This document shows, one piece after another, positions 1-43,139 of a stretch of DNA of 64,000 nt. The stretch is from positions 11,602,489-11,666,488 of the forward strand of contig CM020515.1 of assembly GCA_009823395.1 (NCBI GenBank), in the 5' to 3' direction. Position numbers and translations under genes: made by a program. How positions within the stretch are numbered: position 1 is the first letter of the stretch; each line of letters begins with the position of its first letter. The notes under the pieces are model-generated. The model was not told where the DNA came from. It saw only the letters and a program-made list of their open reading frames with translations, and ran no database searches. Source of the stretch: Thamnaconus septentrionalis (taxonomy: Eukaryota; Chordata; Actinopteri; Tetraodontiformes; Monacanthidae).

Positions 1-217
1 TGACTTTGCGCTAGTTTAGGCCAAGATGAAAGTTTGTTGTCAACATGTTTTCATAACGCACCATCGATCTGTTCGGTCACACGATGATGGAGCACAGCCT
101 GGTGGCCATTGTCTTGAAGTGCAACCTCAAGGCTCCCCAGTGTTTCTTAAAACCAAATTTCCATGATCTTATCTTCCCTCTAGCAAGCACATTCACTCCC
201 AGTCAGTCAGTAGTAGC

Positions 218-245
218 TGTACCCAAACTTTTGACTGGTAGTGTA
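218..245 (-). repeat. Tc1/mariner-like terminal inverted repeat fragment
   Basis: The minus strand reads TACACTACCAGTCAAAAGTTTGGG then TAC, the characteristic terminus of teleost Tc1-like transposons, at a TA dinucleotide. The rest of the element would lie in 1-217 or beyond the window; no transposase remnant is seen. Confidence 0.55.
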
Positions 246-302
246 TAGCTAACAAGCACATATCATATGTCAAATGGGATTACTTGAGAGCTGCTACTAA
301 CC

Positions 303-2316
303 CAGTGGTTCTCAACTTTCTCTGTCACACCCCACCTTGGAGGAAGAAAATTTTTCATGCCCCCCCAAATTTGGGGCTAGAAGTCCCAAATTTGACGTTG
401 CTGTGTCTTGAGGGATCCTGATGAACCTGCAAGTGGTCCCATGTCTCTAGGACAAAGTTGACTTTTGACCCCATAGACTTGCATGGCATTAGGGTTAGCG
501 ATCAGGCTGGAATTAGGGTTAGGGTTAGGGTTACTGCTGGAATTAGGGTTAGGGTTTCGGGGTTCCTCATGGGCTAGAAGCCCCAAATTTGACGTGGCTG
601 TGTCTTGAGTGATCCCGATGAACCTGCAAGTGGTCCCATGTCTCTAGGACAAAGTTGACTTTTCACCCCATAGACTTGCATTAGCGATAAGGCTGGAATT
701 AGGGTTAGGGTTAGGGTTACTGCTGGAATTAGGGTTAGGGTTTCGGGGTTCCTCATGGGCTAGAAGCCCCAAATTTGACGTGGCTGTGTCTTGAGGGATC
801 CCGATGAACCTGCAAGTGGCCCCATGTCTCTAGGACAAAGTTGACTTTTGACCCCATAGACTTGCATGGCATTAGGGTTAGCGATAAGGCTGGAATTAGG
901 GTTAGGGTTAGGGTTACTGCTGGAATTAGGGTTAGGGTTTCGGGGTTCCTCATGGGCTAGAAGCCCCAAATTTGACGTGGCTGTGTCTTGAGGGATCCCG
1001 ATGAACCTGCAAGTGGTCCCATGTCTCTAGGACAAAGTTGACTTTTGACCCCATAGACTTGCATGGCATTAGGGTTAGCGATCAGGCTGGAATTAGGGTT
1101 AGGGTTAGGGTTACTACTGGAATTTGGGTTTCGGGGTTCCTCATGGGTTCTAGAAGCCCCAAATTTGACGTGGCTGTGTCTTGAGTGATCCCGATGAACC
1201 TGCAAGTGGTCCCATGCCTCTAGGACAAAGTTGACTTTTGACCCCATAGACTTGCATGGCATTAGGGTTAGCGAAAAGGCTGGAATTAGGGTTAGGGTTA
1301 GGGTTACTGCTGGAATTAGGGTTAGGGTTTCGGGGTTCCTCATGGGCTAGAAGCCCCAAATTTGACGTGGCTGTGTCTTGAGGGATCCCGATGAACCTGC
1401 AAGTGGTCCCATGTCTCTAGGACAAAGTTGACTTTTGACCCCATAGACTTGCATGGCATTAGGGTTAGCGATCAGGCTGGAATTAGGGTTAGGGTTACTG
1501 CTGGAATTAGGGTTAGGGTTTCGGGGTTCCTCATGGGCTAGAAGCCCCAAATTTGACATGGCTCTGTCTTGAGGGATCCTGATGAACCTGCAAGTGGCCC
1601 CATGTCTCTAGGACAAAGACTTTTCACCCCATAGACTTGCATGGCATTAGGGCAGTGGTTCTCAAACTTTCACGCCCCACCTTGGAGGAAGAAAATTTTT
1701 CATGCTTTCTTGTGTTTGATGAAATTGACCACATCAACAACATCAGTCATGCCACAACATCACATTTTCTACCTGCCACAGGGGATGACATTGAGCGTTG
1801 CGTGCACTAAGTCATAATATCGCGCCAGTCGCAGCATAGATCACGTACTGATGCAAAGGTGTTTGATTACGTTCTATCAGCGCTGGAACACTCTTCATTG
1901 TCCTCTGGCTTTTTCGCTCGCGGCTCGCGCATTAGAAAGAAAATAGAGCAGACGCCGAAATGATCGCTGCGCGGCGCGAGCCGGCCGCGGAGGTGCACCC
2001 CGCTTCAAGTCTGGCGTGAATTACACCATCGTTCCGCAGCTAAACGCGGAACGATTCTACAGCCAAAAGTGGCCAACATCAAAGAACACTGGCCACCGCC
2101 GGACCCCTGAATTATTCTTTTCGTCCATGTCAAACATTTGTCCATCCTGTGTACCTGAGCAGCGTTTTTCTTAGCTACAACCTACTGAACCGTTTTTGAT
2201 AATTGTTCCGCCGCAGAAAAACTTCCGAGGTGAAAACATTAGTTCCCCCAGGCGCCCGTCTCCTCCCGCCCGGTGCCCCCCCCCCCAAACCCCCAAACGT
2301 GACTCTGCGCCCCCCA
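303..2316 (+). mobile_element. telomere-repeat-bearing hAT-like element, copy A
   Basis: Starts CAGTGGTTCTCAACTTTCTC, a hAT-type terminus. About 365-1650 is a tandem array of seven ~195-bp units. A second terminal repeat follows at 1653, then a GC-rich core (about 1740-2316) shared with copies B, C and D. The right terminal repeat is absent; homology stops after GACTCTGCGCCCCCC. It encodes no recognisable transposase, so it is non-autonomous. The superfamily call rests on terminus sequence and on the 8-bp target duplication of copy B. Confidence 0.75.
365..1650 (+). repeat. seven-unit ~195-bp tandem array with TTAGGG blocks
   Basis: The marker CCATAGACTT recurs at 471, 668, 854, 1051, 1244, 1441 and (with variation) 1629, giving periods of 186-197 bp. 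Most units hold one or two runs of 2-4 TTAGGG repeats, the vertebrate telomere motif, always in the same strand sense. Open reading frames across it rich in Asn-Pro are artefacts of reading CCCTAA repeats. Confidence 0.9.
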
Positions 2317-2587
2317 GTGTGTTTCATTAAAGATCACCATGTGAACTTTAATTTTGATGCCCCCCCTATTCCTTTCCATCGCCTACCTTCGTATTTCTTC
2401 ACCACCAGTGTGGCATGTTGGAGACATCAACATAAGCCACGAGACATATGAGCCACGACTGCCACCTCGTGGCACCAGCGCCTAACAGTAGCTTGTTTAC
2501 GACTTCCACAGTCGGAGCAGCGGTACTCTGGTGCCCTCTGCTGATTGTTACGTGGCGCATTGTTGATTGTTTTTTCCCCCCGTATGA

Positions 2588-2596
2588 CCGGAAGTG
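2588..2596 (+). promoter_or_regulatory. ETS/GABP-type site CCGGAAGTG
   Basis: A strong consensus ETS motif in a locally GC-rich stretch, the kind found in housekeeping promoters. No adjoining gene is visible in the window, so its role is speculative. Confidence 0.25.
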
Positions 2597-2694
2597 CCTT
2601 TCTTAACTATGGTCGAGTTCAATGCTTTGCTACCTTGTCCTGTTTCTGGTCCCCGAACCGCAGTGTTTATCACCGGTCTTCCTCCACTGAGGGC

Positions 2695-2791
2695 GGAGAT
2701 AAACACCGGGGAGCTGTCCGCGGTGCTCAAGCGATCCAACAACGTCGCTGACAGTACCAGCACCACGGACAGCGACCCGGGGTTTATCTCC
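2695..2791. repeat. imperfect inverted repeat, 33-bp arms
   Basis: Arm 2695-2727 (starting GGAGATAAACACCGGGG) and arm 2759-2791 (ending GGGGTTTATCTCC) are complementary at 29 of 33 positions around a 31-nt loop. An overlapping second hairpin uses GTGTTTATC (2663-2671) with GATAAACAC (2698-2706), so the two foldings are mutually exclusive. It may be a foldback transposon remnant; no function can be assigned. Confidence 0.7.
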
Positions 2792-3122
2792 CACAGGGGC
2801 GGGCAGCAGCTCCATTAGGTGGTCCGTTAAAACGAGGAACTTTATATTTAATTAATATCAATAATCAATTGGCTTTTGCTGCCTTCAGTTTTGCTAATTT
2901 GCAAGTCTTTTGGGTAAGTTATACATATATTTTTATAATTTGAATAGCAAGGAACAGGCTGTATTATAATATATAGATGTTTCAGTTTGAACTGAAAGTT
3001 GAAGCCCCCACATGAACATTTGGACAGTCAAATACTACACGTCAAAGGTTCACAGTGCAACACTTCACCCTACTGATGTTTTAGCATTTTCAGACAATGA
3101 GAAACACCTACTTCATTTTCTT

Positions 3123-3128
3123 TTTATT
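3123..3128 (-). terminator. candidate distal poly(A) signal AATAAA
   Basis: The minus strand reads AATAAA, followed within 30 nt by GTAGGTGTTTCTCATTGTCTG-like GT-rich sequence. It is a plausible main fam20c cleavage signal. Confidence 0.45.
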
Positions 3129-3665
3129 GCACACTTTAATCGTTTAGTAAACAGATCTTCACAGTAACAATGCAATAGCAGAAAACGGAAGCAAATCACT
3201 GTGCGCTGAAGCTTGTCAGTCCCCAAAAGTATTTATAGGTATGTACACTGCTATCCCCCTCAGTGGGATGAGATCTCTATCGCCCCAAAAAAGCACTTCT
3301 CAGACTTCGCACTGCACGCAGCTTTATGAATCCCGCCCATACGACCAACCCAAACACATTCAAGTACTGTATTTCTGTCATTGCACAGGTACTGGGTCCG
3401 CCAGTGTACAGGACTCTTAAGGAGGAGGCTGGCAAATACATGGCACCACTTGAACAAAATGTAATTTTTTTTACCTATATCATCTGACCAGAAAAATAGG
3501 ACCCGCAGAAATGTTGATTTCTTTTTAAATAGTATTCAAACTCTATACTTCTTATATTTCTGAACATACAAAGCAACATTAAGAAAAAAAACAAAACTTT
3601 AAACCTATTAAACCCCCTTCAGTCTTAAATCACACAATAAATAGTCACCTGGACGTGAAATCTCA

Positions 3666-3669
<4 letters not shown>

Positions 3670-3696
<27 letters not shown>
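3670..3696. repeat. poly(A) tract, 27 nt
   Basis: Uninterrupted A run on the plus strand, inside the probable fam20c 3' UTR. Confidence 0.9.
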
Positions 3697-4420
3697 TCGA
3701 AAGAAGAAGATAATACAAGCATTTCCCTTTGCATAAACTGAGTGATGAGTGAACTGACATGCCACATCACAAAGCAGCGCGCCGCTCCGTGCATTTAGAA
3801 TATTTTGGGTTTGAAAGAATCTACTTCAGTGTTGTGCCGGGAGATAAACCTGCAGGGTGAAGTGGGAAAAAAATAGATATAAAATCAGAATAAGGCAAAG
3901 TGAAGAAACCACAGGTCTAAATATAAGTTCGTTCTACCGTTTTAACCTCAGCTGGTTCCCAGTTTGTGCGGCTCTTGAAGACACGTGAGAAGAAAACACC
4001 GCTCGCTGTTAGAGCTCAACTCCGAGGCTCTCGGTTACAGCAGGTGAAAAGCCTCCACCGCGCACTTGTACATCTCGTATGTAGAGAGACATGTCGTAAA
4101 GCTTATTGGCCTGACCGTTTTGCTGCCCTGTCTGCTGTGTGACTTCTCATTTGGTTTGTGTACTGCTATGATAAAAATACGTGAAACAACTAGGACAGTC
4201 CGAGTCCGAACGTGCGTCTCAGACGACGTCTGGTAAAACCAAAGCGTCCTCTGTCGCTTCTTCCGTTGCGAACGAGCTGGAAAAGCAGCTCCTGAAGAGG
4301 CATCGACAGCGAGTCTTGGAATTCACTGAATTCAGCCTGAAATGTCAGAAAAAAGGACTTTTTTGGCCCAGTCTGCTTGTAAAACAGCCACAGCAGGGGG
4401 TCCGTTTCGTTCGCTGGGTC

Positions 4421-4426
4421 TTTATT
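4421..4426 (-). terminator. candidate proximal poly(A) signal AATAAA
   Basis: A canonical hexamer about 40 nt after the stop codon. Downstream sequence is GC-rich with no clear GU tract, so use would give an extremely short 3' UTR and is uncertain. Confidence 0.3.
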
Positions 4427-4463
4427 TCTTCTTTTGTGGGTCGCACCTGGAGCCTGGTCCTCA

Positions 4464-36779
<32,316 letters not shown>

Positions 36780-37505
36780 CTTTAGCCCCGGTTGTTTCTC
36801 GCCGTCTCTCTTTATTTTCTTTCAGTTGTTGTTGTTGTTATCGTTGCGCGCGCTGGAGTGAATCTCTTCTTTCACGCAGCTCACGGCGGAGACACCGACA
36901 TCCTGCAGCGGAGTTGTGCGATGACAAAGCAGCGGCGCAGGTGTCGGAGGATCGCCGTGAGCATCGCACGTAATTACAACCCTCAGTCCAGTGTTGACAA
37001 TTCCATCAGGTGTCCTGCTCGCTCTCCGGCGCGATGAATCTGCTGTTTTCCGCGTCGTCAGCCGCGGATCTTCATCCCCCCGGGTCGCAGTTGTGGATCG
37101 GCGGAGGCTTCACTCGTCCAGAGGGGGGGTGGATGCACGGGGCGAGTTTCCTGGTGACACGCGACCGCTCTCCTCCTCAGATCGGCTTCCTCGCGCCGCT
37201 GCCGGCGCGGAGTGAGATGTCAGAATGTGCCATAACTCTGCGCAGACAGGGCGAAGTACAAACAGGAGAAAGAAGGAGAAGGGAAAAAACCAGCAGGAAC
37301 GTCCGTGTATTCCACGCAGGGGGAAGATCCGCCTGGAATCAGCAGGTGATCCGCTCGGATGCTCGGATGCGATGCAGAAGCTGGCAGGTGCAGGGATCCC
37401 TGGCTGTAATTCGTCCCCTTAACGCCGCCTTGTCTCCTTTCCAAGACTTCATCCAGGGTGGGTGTGTTAAATATTGCCATCCAGGCGCTGTGAGCCCAGC
37501 CTCAG

Positions 37506-37513
37506 TGACGTCA
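37506..37513. promoter_or_regulatory. perfect cAMP-response element TGACGTCA
   Basis: A full palindromic CREB/ATF site about 730 bp upstream of the fam20c start codon, inside the GC-rich promoter region. CRE sites in CpG-rich promoters are often functional and usually lie close to the transcription start. Confidence 0.45.
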
Positions 37514-37639
37514 TGAGGGGTGGGGGAAGAGGGGGAGGAGGGGGAGACAGACTGGCTGCGTCCCGCACATACAAGCAAGCCGAAAGGCGCTGCGCGGGAG
37601 GAGGAAGGAGAAAAGGGAGAGCTGCAGTTCTCCCGTCCG

Positions 37640-37652
37640 CCGCCAGAGGGCG
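37640..37652 (+). promoter_or_regulatory. CTCF-like motif CCGCCAGAGGGCG
   Basis: Matches the CTCF core with one substitution (CCG for CCA). It lies at the upstream edge of the GC-rich promoter region. Occupancy cannot be judged from sequence. Confidence 0.3.
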
Positions 37653-40600
37653 TTGGCGCGACCTTACTTATTGCGCCGGCGGTGAAAAGATGTCCAGGGG
37701 GAGTATGTCATAAATTATGGTTATACTTTCATCTGAGAAATTAGGGCAGCGAGATCACTCACTGACTTATACTTCCCGTGATAATTGATCTTTATTTTTT
37801 GGGTTGTCTAAAATTTACGGCTTGTGTGTGAAACACTTAAAACAGCTTTCACTTCAGAACTGAAGGAAAGCCGCTCACTTCACCAGCCTGGTCCGGTGTT
37901 TCAAGGCATCCGACAGCAGAGACGACAAGCCCGAGTCCTTACATAGCCTTTTGTGACAGAACCAGAACAGAACGACATTCAACTGTTTCATTTGATATCT
38001 GCAGAAGTTGCAGACTCTGGTCACATGACTTTCCTTGCATCAACTGGTCAGGCAGGTGTGCATTCTCCCCGTTACAAGATTAAATTGAAGTTGGTGACTC
38101 CATGGTAGAAAATACAACTACATTATGACTTTTTGATAACGTTGTGCGACAGGCTTTTTTTTTTTTTTTTTTTAACCAGAACCAGAGCTTTGCAACAGAC
38201 TGGGCTAATTGGTAAGAAGATTGCAGTGCCTTATCAGACGGCAGGTTTTCTCTCTTGATTCACAGACAGAACTTAATTGAAGTTGATTTTAATCACTCTA
38301 TCTAAATTAGACGAGTTTAGGCTTTAGGATTTATTAAAGACTTGGTGCCACATCTGATGGTTCCTGCAGCAGTGTGGTAGGACTTTTGTCAATGTGTGAG
38401 CACAGCAGAGTCAGCTGAATACTTCTCATTTCTATTCAAACTAGCCAATATCGACATATTTATACAGAAAGCTTTTATTTTATTTTGGTAATCACTCACT
38501 AGTTTTCATAAGTTGCCTGAGTTGTGTTGATTTTTCTCTCAGATGTACATATTCAGTGATGCCTGTGTAAAAAATTTACGTCATCCTTTTGAGCAAGTTA
38601 GTAATGAAATATATAGCTAATTGTGATCACTTTGATATTAGCCGTAGCAGCATAAAAGCTTCTTCTTTCATGCTCAGCATCTCTCCAGGGTTTAGTTTGT
38701 CCTCAGTGGCTGACAGCTGAAGGAAATCACTTAGACTGTGCGGCTCTCTTCTCCGCGCTCGCTCTCTGCGGCTGTTCATCATTTTATTTGTGGGCTGAGG
38801 TGAGAGCCGCTGGCATCTTAATGGCCTGCTGCACGAGGAGTCTGTTAACTCAGCGAGAGGGTTCGGCACAAACTGCGTCCGACTCAGCAGAGGACGCGAC
38901 TGGATCAGGCGTCAATATCAAGAATGTTCTATAAAGGCGTGAAAATGTCCTTTGGAGTGAATTTAGGCGGAGCGTTTATCTCTAATATTTCCCTGAAATT
39001 ACATCTTGATTAACTCTCGCCCTGAGGCTTCTAACGGGGCCATTTCATTGTTCGCGATCGCCTTTCCTTCTTTATGTTTTTTTTTTTTCTCCCCCTGCCG
39101 TCATAAAACCACTTACCTGCCTTGCCAGTGGCTGTTTGGTTCCATTTGCTGATAAAATCAGACACACAGTTTCATTTCCAAACTGCAGGGGGGCTCAAAC
39201 ACTTGCGGCAAATCCCGGCGAGCAGCCAGCACTTGTAGCGTGGTCGGACACACTTCGCTGAGACTTGACAGGATTTCACCAAATAACATTTTTAAGGAGC
39301 TCAGTCGTGCTGCTAAATGAGGGCCCTGTCGAAAGATCGGACCCAAAAAACACGGGAGCGTGGATGACGAAGACGAGGTGTCGTCCATCGTAGTGGAGTA
39401 AAAATGGGGCAAAATACACTATATTGTTGTGAATTTGCCAGAGACCATCAAGCGGACTTGATTTGGAAGCGCTCGGCTGGGGTCGTCTCTTCTCCCTGCG
39501 GCGCCCAGGCGGGACTTCTCGCCATTGGTCCAAACAAAACAGGATCTTAGAGCCAACAAGCGAGCAGACTTTCCCCCCCGGGGGCCTCGCCTCGCCTCGC
39601 CTCGCCTCGTCTCCTGCTCCCTCCGTACACAGCAATTTGGCAATCGCAGATACATGGAATTTGCTCACATATGCGAGAGATAGTGTCTGAATTATGCTCC
39701 GGCTTGTGCCAGTGGCTCCTCAGCTGCGTATACAGAAGGATTGGGAGCCCGTAAAAAGCCATGATGGTTGCTTCTGGCCCTCAGGAGAAAAGTGCAGGTC
39801 TTTGCCTCTTATTACCTCTTAAGGCAGGTTGGGAATAATTGAGACCCATTTGCTATCCAACCTGTAATTTGGCTCCCTGCTCGCTTGCTTGTATGCTTGC
39901 ATTAAATGCAAAGAAAAAAGAAGAAGAAGAAGAAGCTTGTTGACGATGTTGATTCTAAAGAAATGAATCATGGCCGGCTCCCTCGGAATGAAAACCTTCT
40001 GATGGGAAAACCAAGGGATTGAAAACTGCAGAGCGTTTCAGAGAAATATCCTGAAAATGTAGAAGCATTAGAGATACTGGATGGAGGGGGGAGGAGGGGT
40101 AACATAAAAATCCATGTGTGATTTGCTTGATCGTTTCACAGGGACGTGTTCTTCTCGCTTTGGATTCATGGGGTGAAGCGGGATTCACCCGGAGGCTTTG
40201 GAAGCTGTCTGACATTCTCTGAGGGAAGAGGGAAATGAAAATATTTGCTGGGTTGATTCGCTGATCGTTGGTTCCCATTAAACTGCTGAAATTAAACTTC
40301 TGTAAACTTGCTTATTTTGTACTGATTACTGATACGTTTCAGACGGACGGCAAACAAAGCCACGGTTCTCATTTTAAGTCATATTGGAGTACATTACTGT
40401 TTGTTTATTAAAATGACGTTATTTAATGTTCGTAACTGTCACGAGTAGTTCATTGATGATGCCCCAAGCTGCTTACATGGATTTGAAAATGCCACCAGGT
40501 CCTGAATCCAGAGAGGATTAAGAGAGGAGCTCCTCGAAGCAAACAAGTGTGATATTGTAATAGAATAGTATATCGTAATATTTGCAGTGAACTGTCCCTT

Positions 40601-40822
40601 TAAATCAGTCTTTTAATATCTTGTGCCTTGGATATCAAATAAAAAGTCCAATGCCGTTAAATAATGACTCGACACTTTGAGGTCACTGCGCTTCATTCAT
40701 TGAACTCAATGGAAATTCCTTCAGCTTCAAATCGATTTCCTTCACCATTTCGATATTCCTGCGTGGCTTTAAACCGAGATTGCGACCGTCACATTCTTCC
40801 CGTTGATTTTTGATTTGGCCGA

Positions 40823-40849
40823 GTGTGTGTGTGTGTGTGTGTGTGTGTG
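40823..40849. repeat. (GT)13 microsatellite
   Basis: Perfect GT repeat. Confidence 0.95.
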
Positions 40850-41029
40850 AGTGCTTCACCTTACGTTTGGAGTCAGAGGTGGCATGAAGACGTGGGAGAG
40901 AGGAAGGCAGGCAGGAACATTGCCGTGTCCTTTTTTTGAAAGTTCTGCTCGAACTTCACAAACTCGTCGGTGGGAATCAAGGTTATACGGCAGCACAGTC
41001 TGGTGGCTTTAGGAGCAGATTGAGGCAAC

Positions 41030-41330
41030 ATTTATTTCTCTGCCCCGGCGAATCAAACATTCATGATACCTCGCCGGGAGTGGCGATAAAAATATAGATC
41101 TTTTTTTTTTCCTTCCTTCTTTTTTTTTATCGCTGTGTTTCATAAAAGGCCATAAGCTCATTCACATTAAGCCCTGTTGGGCACTTTAATGGGGCGGGTG
41201 ATTTGTTAATAGCTAATTTCAAGCTGAGGCAGCCAGTGGCTGGGCAAATGTCGCAAGTCTGGAGCTTCTAATTGGAGAATAATGTGGCCGAGTGATGGCA
41301 ATAAAAAGGTTGACTTGACAAATGACTTGT
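41030..41330. promoter_or_regulatory. candidate conserved non-coding element
   Basis: Repeat-free apart from a poly-T patch. Contains TGATTTGTTAATAGCTAATTT, TTCTAATTGGAGAATAATG and GCAATAAAAAGG, about 4.4 kb upstream of the fam20c start. Confidence 0.25.
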
Positions 41331-42247
41331 CGGTGGGTACGGCGGAGGGACGGGGGAGGAGGGGGCGTGGCTGGCGGGTCTGAGGGGAGGGGAGGGTGCT
41401 GAGTAATGACACATTTATGCACTTGGCTGAGGATGGTTCTCCGTGGGAGACGCCCGTCGCCGACTGTAGGTGCGGCTTTTTAAATGCTCCGAGGCCGAGA
41501 GGAGCCGCTCACTCGCTGAAAGGATTCAAACAATAACTTTCCAGCCCCCAATGATTAAGAGTCGTCTCTTCTCTGAAAATCAGTTTCAGTGCGAAGGCAA
41601 CGGCCTCTCGTTCGAACTCCGAACCCACCTCATCCCCCCAACCCCAGAATTAGAGTAATGAGACGAGCGGCGCCACCCGGAGGGCCGCAGTGGTCCCGCT
41701 GGGCTGTTGATCTCTTTATCTCAAAGACTCAAAGAACTGAGCCGAGCACAGGGATTTCAAATTGGGAGGGGGGTGACCTTGGCAGCTAATACGTAGTGAA
41801 GAGGGGGTGAGGGGTGTCATGGTTCTGCTGGACAGAGCGCTAGCTAGCTAGTTGAACATCTACTGAACCCTCCACTGTCCGTCTTCAGCTATTTTTAAGC
41901 CGCTCGCCCGCTTTCTGTAAAAGAGAATCCGCTCCGAGCTCCTTCGATCGCGACTCTTTGGAAACCCGATAAGTAGCTTAGAGGCCCCATCTGCAGCCCA
42001 TTCAGAGATCTTTATTGATTTATGCCAAACTCCAGGGGAGCTGCCTCGCCTCAATCCTCCAAAAATCCCCTGTAGATCTCCAGAAAACGGGGCATTTAGC
42101 CCTCTGTTTGCAGCCTCCTGTGAAGACACTTGGTGTGAGCAAAGTGAGGCTTTGTTGGACCTTTCACATGTTTGGACTGAGGCACCTGGGTGGCTGTTTG
42201 TTAGCAGCTGGCTTAGAGGCATCAATCAGACATCGGTGCCATCAATG

Positions 42248-43139
42248 CAGTGGTTCTCAAACTTTCTCTGTCACGCCCCACCTTGGAGGAAGAAAACTTT
42301 TCATGACCCCACCCCCACCACCAAATTTGGGGCTAGAAGCCCCAAATTTGATGTGGCTGTGTCTTGAAGGATCCCGATGAACCTGCAAGTGGCCCCATGT
42401 CTCTAGGACAAAGTTGACTTTTCACCCCATAGACTTGCATGGCATTAGGGCAGTGGTTCTCAAACTTTCTCTGTCACGCCACACCTTGGAGGAAGAACAT
42501 TTTTCAGGGGTCTTGTTTTGATGAAATTGACCACATCAACAACATCAGTCATGCGACAACATCACATTTTCTACCTGCCACACGGGATGACGTTGAGCGT
42601 TGCGTGCACTAAGTCATAATATCGCGCCAGATGCAGCGTAGATCACGTACTGATGCAAAGGTGTTTGATTACGTTCTATCAGCGCTGGAAAACTCTTCAT
42701 TGTCCTCTGGCTTTTTCGCTCGTGGCTCGCGCATTAGAAAGAAAATAGAGCAGACGCTGAAACGATCGCTGCGCAGCGCGAGCCGGCCGCGGAGGTGCAC
42801 CCCGCTTCAAGTCTGGCGTGAGCGACACCATCGTTCCGCAGCTAAACGCGGAACGATTCTACAGCCAAAAGTGGCCAACAACAAAGAACACTGGCCACCG
42901 CCGGACTCCTGAATTCTTCTTTTGGTCCCTGTCAAATATTTGTCCATCCTGTGTACCTGAGCAGCGTTTTTCTTAGCTACAACCTACTGAACACTTTTTG
43001 TTAATTGTTCCGCCGTGGAAAAAGTTCCGAGGTGAAAACATTGGTTCCCCCAGGCACCTCGTCTCTGGTGTTTCGCGCCCCCCCAGATGTGACTCTGCGC
43101 CCCCCATGGAGGGCGCGCCACCCACTTTGAGAAACACTG
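42248..43139 (+). mobile_element. telomere-repeat-bearing hAT-like element, copy C
   Basis: Begins CAGTGGTTCTCAAACTTTC and ends CACTTTGAGAAACACTG. The flanks CATCAATG and CCTTAATG are an imperfect (6/8) target duplication. It has one shortened unit that lacks the TTAGGG block, an internal terminal repeat at 42451, and the full core. It has the shortest unit region of the four copies. Confidence 0.85.

Larger units (their letters stand above)
2317..3099. other. intergenic region downstream of fam20c
   Basis: No supportable gene. The 2317-2500 stretch includes a small GCCACGA/TCGTGGC hairpin (2452-2473). The 2580-2820 stretch is GC-rich with an ETS-type CCGGAAGTG site (2588-2596) and an inverted repeat. 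From 2830 the DNA turns strongly AT-rich. Confidence 0.6.
3100..4463 (-). other. fam20c: probable fam20c 3' UTR
   Basis: This region directly follows the stop codon and contains no conserved coding sequence. Two canonical AATAAA signals lie on the minus strand. One is about 40 nt after the stop (4426-4421). The other is at 3128-3123, followed by a GT-rich stretch, and would give a UTR of roughly 1.35 kb. The length is an inference from the second signal. A 27-nt poly-A run (poly-U in the transcript) sits inside it at 3670-3696. Confidence 0.5.
37700..42239. other. upstream gene-free region 1
   Basis: No exons seen. It contains (CCTCG)5 at 39585-39609 and (GT)13 at 40823-40849. The stretch 41030-41330 is a possible regulatory element. 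At 42093-42120 there is one AAACAGAGGGCTAAA repeat site on the minus strand. The remainder is unremarkable mixed sequence. Confidence 0.6.

Noticed and set aside
377..1559. Series of minus-strand open frames rich in NPNPNP
   Set aside because: They are translations of the CCCTAA/TTAGGG tandem array; they repeat with the 195-bp unit and have no domain.
365..1650. Interpretation of TTAGGG blocks as a true (sub)telomere
   Set aside because: Blocks are only 2-4 repeats long, embedded in a transposon unit that also occurs inside fam20c intron 3 and upstream of the gene.
2203..2818. Possible small genes downstream of fam20c near the ETS motif
   Set aside because: Frames overlap on both strands, no splice pattern or homology; better explained by transposon core and an inverted repeat.
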